Assembly (NCBI GenBank): GCA_964409535.1
Contig: CAYPDQ010000013.1
Location: 1-23,031, forward strand
DNA: 23,031 nt
DNA from: JBBUAX01 sp964409535
Lineage (GTDB): Bacteria > Patescibacteriota > Minisyncoccia > UBA6257 > 2-01-FULL-56-20
Direction: 5' to 3'
Translations under genes and position numbers: made by a program
Notes under the pieces: model-generated
Told to the model about the DNA's origin: nothing
The model's database searches: none
What the model saw: only the letters and a program-made list of their open reading frames with translations
Shown: positions 21,030-23,031 of the stretch, piece by piece
Layout of the letters: each line of letters starts with the position of its first letter
How positions within the stretch are numbered: position 1 is the first letter of the stretch

Positions 21030-21602
21030 TTATACAATCGGATTCGCAATTTGGGTGCGCAAAGCAATAAGCGCTCTTCGGTGCTGGCTTTTCACCGTAT
21101 TAAGCGGCTTGCCCACCGCTTCCCCTATCTCCTCAAAAGTCAGGTGGTCGTTATAGTAGAGGAGTAGCACTGTCCGGTAGTCCGGCTTCAGTCCTTCCAT
21201 TGCGGCGGCGAGTTTCCGCCCGAGTTCCTTGTCCGCGAAAATCTTCTCCGGCAGAGGCGCGGGATCGGCGAGCGTCTCGGCGAGGAGGTTCCCGCCGTCT
21301 TCTTTCTCAAACTCGGAAAAGAGAGCCGGTTTTTTCTTCTTCAACCAATTCAGGGCGGCGTTCTTGGCGATCGCAAAAAGCCAGGTCTTGAAGTTCCGGC
21401 TCCGGTCAAACTTTTTGAGGTTTTTCCAGGCGTTCACGAACGCGTCCTGGGTTATGTCTTCCGCGTCGCCCGCGTTCCCGACGTAGCGGTACACGAATCC
21501 GTAAACTGGCTTCAGGTAGCGCTCAAAAAGCGCCTGCAGCGCCGCCTCATCGCCCGAGAGGTAAGAAGCAATAAGTTCGCTGTCGTTTTTCTTGTCCTCC
21601 AT
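21030..21602 (-). CDS. ECF-type RNA polymerase sigma factor
   Basis: Alternative sigma factor of the extracytoplasmic function class (RpoE/SigW-like). The 190-aa sequence has only regions 2 and 4. Sigma-2 covers about residues 20-90 with the -10-binding core AEDITQDAFVNAWKNLKKFD and NFKTWLFAIAKNAALNWLKKKK. Sigma-4 covers about 125-185 with LKPDYRTVLLLYYNDHLTFEEIG and the helix-turn-helix GEAVGKPLNTVKSQHRRALIAL. It starts just after tRNA-Ser and leads the operon with the putative anti-sigma and exporter genes, which it probably regulates. No repeat of an ECF-type promoter could be confirmed by eye. Confidence 0.94.
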   Translation of the reverse strand: MEDKKNDSELIASYLSGDEAALQALFERYLKPVYGFVYRYVGNAGDAEDITQDAFVNAWKNLKKFDRSRNFKTWLFAIAKNAALNWLKKKKPALFSEFEKEDGGNLLAETLADPAPLPEKIFADKELGRKLAAAMEGLKPDYRTVLLLYYNDHLTFEEIGEAVGKPLNTVKSQHRRALIALRTQIANPIV

Positions 21603-21623
21603 GGTTCCGGTTTTTCCCGCCCA

Positions 21624-21713
21624 TGGCGGAGGCGGTAGGATTTGAACCTACGATACCCTTTCGGGTATAGCGGTTTTCAAGACCGCCCGTTTCAGCCGCT
21701 CACGCACGCCTCC
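21624..21713 (-). tRNA. tRNA-Ser(UGA), CCA encoded
   Basis: Class II tRNA with a long variable arm. It has acceptor GGAGGCG/CGCCTCC, D-arm GTGAGCGGCTGAAACGG, anticodon stem GCGGT/ACCGC with loop CTTGAAA (anticodon TGA, reading UCA), variable arm ATACCC-GAAA-GGGTAT, and T-arm TAGGTTCAAATCCTA. Discriminator G73 and the 3' CCA (21626-21624) are encoded, unlike the other two tRNAs here. The acceptor stem continues into the flanks as a 16-bp helix. Confidence 0.96.
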
Positions 21714-21744
21714 GCCATGGGCAGGATCGCGATTTCCCAAGCTC

Positions 21745-21773
21745 ATTCTATTCGTTAAGGAAGTTGGGAACAA
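21745..21773 (-). promoter_or_regulatory. Promoter upstream of tRNA-Ser and the ECF operon
   Basis: Minus strand TTGTTC (21773-21768), 17-nt spacer, TAGAAT (21750-21745). It would start transcription near 21738, about 25 nt before tRNA-Ser. No terminator is seen between the tRNA and the sigma gene, so both may share this transcript. Confidence 0.5.
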
Positions 21774-21845
21774 GACGCGTGCGCATTCGCGCGTTTCCCG
21801 CCCGAGTTCACTAACATTTAGCGAATTGAGGCTGGCACACTATTG

Positions 21846-21923
21846 ATCACCTAAATCCACCAATTTGGTTGCCGAACTTAGGTGATGGGCCAGAGGCAGC
21901 GTAGGATGTTGCTGCGTGGCCCA
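21846..21923 (-). terminator. Two hairpins after the 165-aa gene
   Basis: On the minus strand the stop (21937-21935) is followed by a two-part hairpin, TGGGCCA/TGGCCCA with inner GCAGC/GCTGC (21923-21886), and then ATCACCTAA/TTAGGTGAT (21886-21846). Neither is followed by a T-run. They may act as a weak terminator or protect the mRNA 3' end. The rest of 21723-21845 holds the tRNA-Ser promoter and no gene. Confidence 0.45.
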
Positions 21924-21934
21924 AATACTGATCT

Positions 21935-22432
21935 CTATGTGTTGCGAATACTGTCTCGCAACACCTGCTGTTCGCGCGCGAGGATGTATTCGTAGTAGTC
22001 CCGCAGGTTGAAATCACGCGGAACTTTGTAGAAGGTGATCTGGTGCGGCATCCGACGATCTCGCAAAACATCCCACTTGGTGGGAAGGCGGACCACCAGA
22101 ACTCCGCAGATCCGGTCGCCCTGGCTACCGAGCTCAACCAGTTTCTCTACGACCGACTGGCACCGGGCGAAGAACGCTATCCCAAAGCTCGGGAACCAGT
22201 AACCCGGTCTCCCGACCTCGTGGAATTTTCCACTCGGATCCACGAGGAAGATGCGTTCCTGGTAGGGTCCGCTGATGTCGGACCCACAGGGTACATTCTC
22301 CGAGCGCATCAGATCCAGGTCGACCCTCGCAACCTTCATGGTTGCCAGGTGAGGCCTGATCTTCAGACGCTCGATGATCTTCCCGAGCCAGGGGAATTCT
22401 TTCTCGAACGCCGCGAGTTTGGAAAGGTTCAT
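21935..22432 (-). CDS. Hypothetical protein, 165 aa
   Basis: I do not recognise a family. The protein begins MNLSKLAAFEKEFPWLGKII, has a basic helical N-terminus, then a mixed alpha/beta body (ERIFLVDPSGKFHEVGRPGYWFPSFGIAFFARCQSVVEKLVEL, DRICGVLVVRLPTKWDVLRDRR), and a charged C-terminal helix (NLRDYYEYILAREQQVLRDSIRNT). There is no signal peptide or strong TM. The ATG at 22432 is chosen because AGGAGA precedes it; the upstream GTG at 22459 falls inside a leader hairpin. It is a single-gene unit with its own strong promoter and structured leader, so it is probably regulated. Confidence 0.7.
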   Translation of the reverse strand: MNLSKLAAFEKEFPWLGKIIERLKIRPHLATMKVARVDLDLMRSENVPCGSDISGPYQERIFLVDPSGKFHEVGRPGYWFPSFGIAFFARCQSVVEKLVELGSQGDRICGVLVVRLPTKWDVLRDRRMPHQITFYKVPRDFNLRDYYEYILAREQQVLRDSIRNT

Positions 22433-22444
22433 GCCTATTCTCCT

Positions 22445-22482
22445 GTGGCATCCCGCCACGTAAAACCTGGCATCCCGCCAGG
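22445..22482 (-). promoter_or_regulatory. Tandem leader hairpins with identical GGGAT loops
   Basis: Two adjacent hairpins in the 5' leader: CCTGGC-GGGAT-GCCAGG (22482-22466) and GTGGC-GGGAT-GCCAC (22459-22445), separated by TTTTAC. The second ends at the AGGAG ribosome site. The stem bases differ but the loop is kept, suggesting a loop-recognising regulator. GGA in a hairpin loop is what CsrA/RsmA proteins bind; whether this organism has one is unknown. Confidence 0.55.
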
Positions 22483-22495
22483 CGGACTGGCTACA

Positions 22496-22524
22496 CTTAT
22501 ATACTTAATCTACCGTAAAGTCAA
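22496..22524 (-). promoter_or_regulatory. Promoter of the 165-aa gene
   Basis: Minus strand TTGACT (22524-22519), 17-nt spacer, TATAAG (22501-22496), with an overlapping TATATA. Transcription would start near 22489, so both leader hairpins are in the mRNA. Confidence 0.7.
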
Positions 22525-22538
22525 GAGGGGGCGGTGAT

Positions 22539-22584
22539 ATTTTACACTTTGCGCGAACCTTTTTTGAAGGAAACTGACCGCCTC
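22539..22584 (-). repeat. Promoter-like direct repeat, copy A
   Basis: 46 bp matching copy B at 22985-23031 with about eight differences and one 1-nt gap. On the minus strand both begin GAGGCGGTCAGTT, continue TTCAAAAAA-x-GTTCG and end in a -10-like hexamer: TAAAAT here, TATAAT in copy B. Confidence 0.75.
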
Positions 22585-22607
22585 CGCTTCGCTCCGGAGG
22601 AACGCTC

Positions 22608-22650
22608 GGGCGCGGCGGAATTCCCCCCACACCCCCCTTCCGCCGCGCCC
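22608..22650. repeat. Hairpin with C6/G6 runs in the loop
   Basis: A 13-bp perfect stem, GGGCGCGGCGGAA with its complement, encloses a 17-nt loop holding CCCCCC-ACA-CCCCCC. On the minus strand this gives two G6 runs, able to form a G-quadruplex. Confidence 0.8.
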
Positions 22651-22984
22651 TCGCTTCTGGCATTTCGGCGAAAAAATCTGGCGGCTAAATAAGAATGAAA
22701 TACCATAGTGTATTTTAGTATAACATTGTCTGTAAATATAACAAAGTGCTAAAATGTGAATAAGTATGGTGGCTAAATTCAAATCTGATAAATACCGCAA
22801 ATCGAGAGGTGGATACTCTCGGTTTTGGAAGCGAGAGATTTTCTTGTTTCCATCGGCTCGAACCGCCGCCTTGCGGCGGGAATCTTGGCGGTGGATTTCA
22901 GAAACCCTTGGCATTTCCTTGCGGAAATGTCTGCCGAAGCGAGGGGCGAAGCCCCGAGCGAGGCAACTAATCAACTTTGGTGGA

Positions 22985-23031
22985 ATTATACAACTCTGCT
23001 CGAACATTTTTTGAACGGAACTGACCGCCTC
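22985..23031 (-). repeat. Promoter-like direct repeat, copy B (at window edge)
   Basis: Second copy of the repeat at 22539-22584, with an exact TATAAT (22990-22985) on the minus strand about 18 nt after the A-run. It reaches the last base of the window, so the unit may continue outside. Confidence 0.7.

Larger units (their letters stand above)
22525..23031. other. Gene-free, repeat- and palindrome-rich region
   Basis: I see no convincing protein gene in these roughly 500 nt: long frames on both strands run through palindromes and low-complexity DNA. The region holds two related promoter-like direct repeats (22539-22584 and 22985-23031), a 13-bp stem hairpin with C-runs in its loop (22608-22650), and several smaller hairpins such as CGAGAG/CTCTCG near 22804-22822, CCGCC/GGCGG near 22864-22880 and GGGGC-GAA-GCCCC near 22943-22955. 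A plus-strand promoter-like pair TTGTCT-18-TAAAAT (22726-22755) could drive a non-coding RNA. Confidence 0.6.

Noticed and set aside
22510..23007. A 165-codon minus-strand frame at the right end
   Set aside because: It runs through the promoter repeats, the G/C-run hairpin and other palindromes and shows no protein-like pattern.
22766..23014. An 82-codon plus-strand frame (MVAKFKSDKYRK...) after a promoter-like pair
   Set aside because: The first 24 residues look plausible, but the rest is encoded by hairpin DNA and direct repeat; no ribosome site. A non-coding RNA is equally possible.

Overview
The window (about 23 kb, roughly 55% GC by eye) looks like a chromosome segment of a Candidate Phyla Radiation (Patescibacteria, probably Parcubacteria-like) bacterium. 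The support is indirect: tightly packed, often overlapping genes; a short prolyl-tRNA synthetase without the usual insertion domain; small anchored proteins ending in an FPTPCDVP-type motif; a Cys-rich protein of a kind I associate with these genomes; and a diversity-generating retroelement (DGR) aimed at a pilin-anchored FGE/C-type-lectin-fold protein. Many genes end in TGA and a release factor 2 gene is present, so the UGA-recoded lineages (Gracilibacteria/Absconditabacteria) are unlikely.

Layout. Almost everything is on the minus strand, so read from right to left. (1) 23031-22440: non-coding, repeat-rich DNA, then a promoter and a hairpin-rich leader before an unrecognised 165-aa gene (22432-21935). 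(2) 21773-16065: a promoter, tRNA-Ser(UGA), an ECF sigma factor, a probable membrane anti-sigma factor, a membrane-anchored OB-like protein, and a MacA/MacB-type adaptor-ATPase-permease set, then an FMN reductase. (3) 16074-13212: tRNA-Thr(CGU) wedged between genes, prfB with its programmed +1 frameshift, and ftsE-ftsX. (4) 13209-12850: a small plus-strand membrane-anchored protein divergent from tRNA-Gln(CUG), then a repeat/hairpin-rich interval. (5) 12607-8660: two small genes and a complete DGR. (6) 8592-154: proS-mreB-mreC-mreD-mrdA, a 600-aa Cys-rich protein, a DHH phosphoesterase and RNase HI, followed by the 5' part of rnpB running off the left edge.

The main discovery is the DGR. In transcription order it holds a target protein with a type IV pilin N-terminus and an FGE-sulfatase/C-lectin C-terminus carrying the variable repeat (VR); an Avd-like helical protein; a 117-nt template repeat (TR); a roughly 400-nt strongly structured spacer; and a reverse transcriptase (RT). 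TR and VR align without gaps, and 16 of 17 differences fall at TR adenines, the signature of adenine-specific mutagenic retrohoming. The RT reading frame is interrupted exactly at a 39-nt CT/GA microsatellite. One more dinucleotide unit, or two fewer, restores a full RT with its YMDD motif, and the repeat would then encode a harmless Arg-Glu linker. This suggests a phase-variable (switchable) DGR, although an assembly error in the repeat must be excluded. The spacer also carries a convincing promoter-terminator pair on the opposite strand, predicting a short antisense RNA.

A second unusual feature is three arrays of tandem 7-bp repeats at gene junctions in the proS-mre-RNase H cluster. Every heptamer carries a stop codon, so each array stops translation in all three frames.
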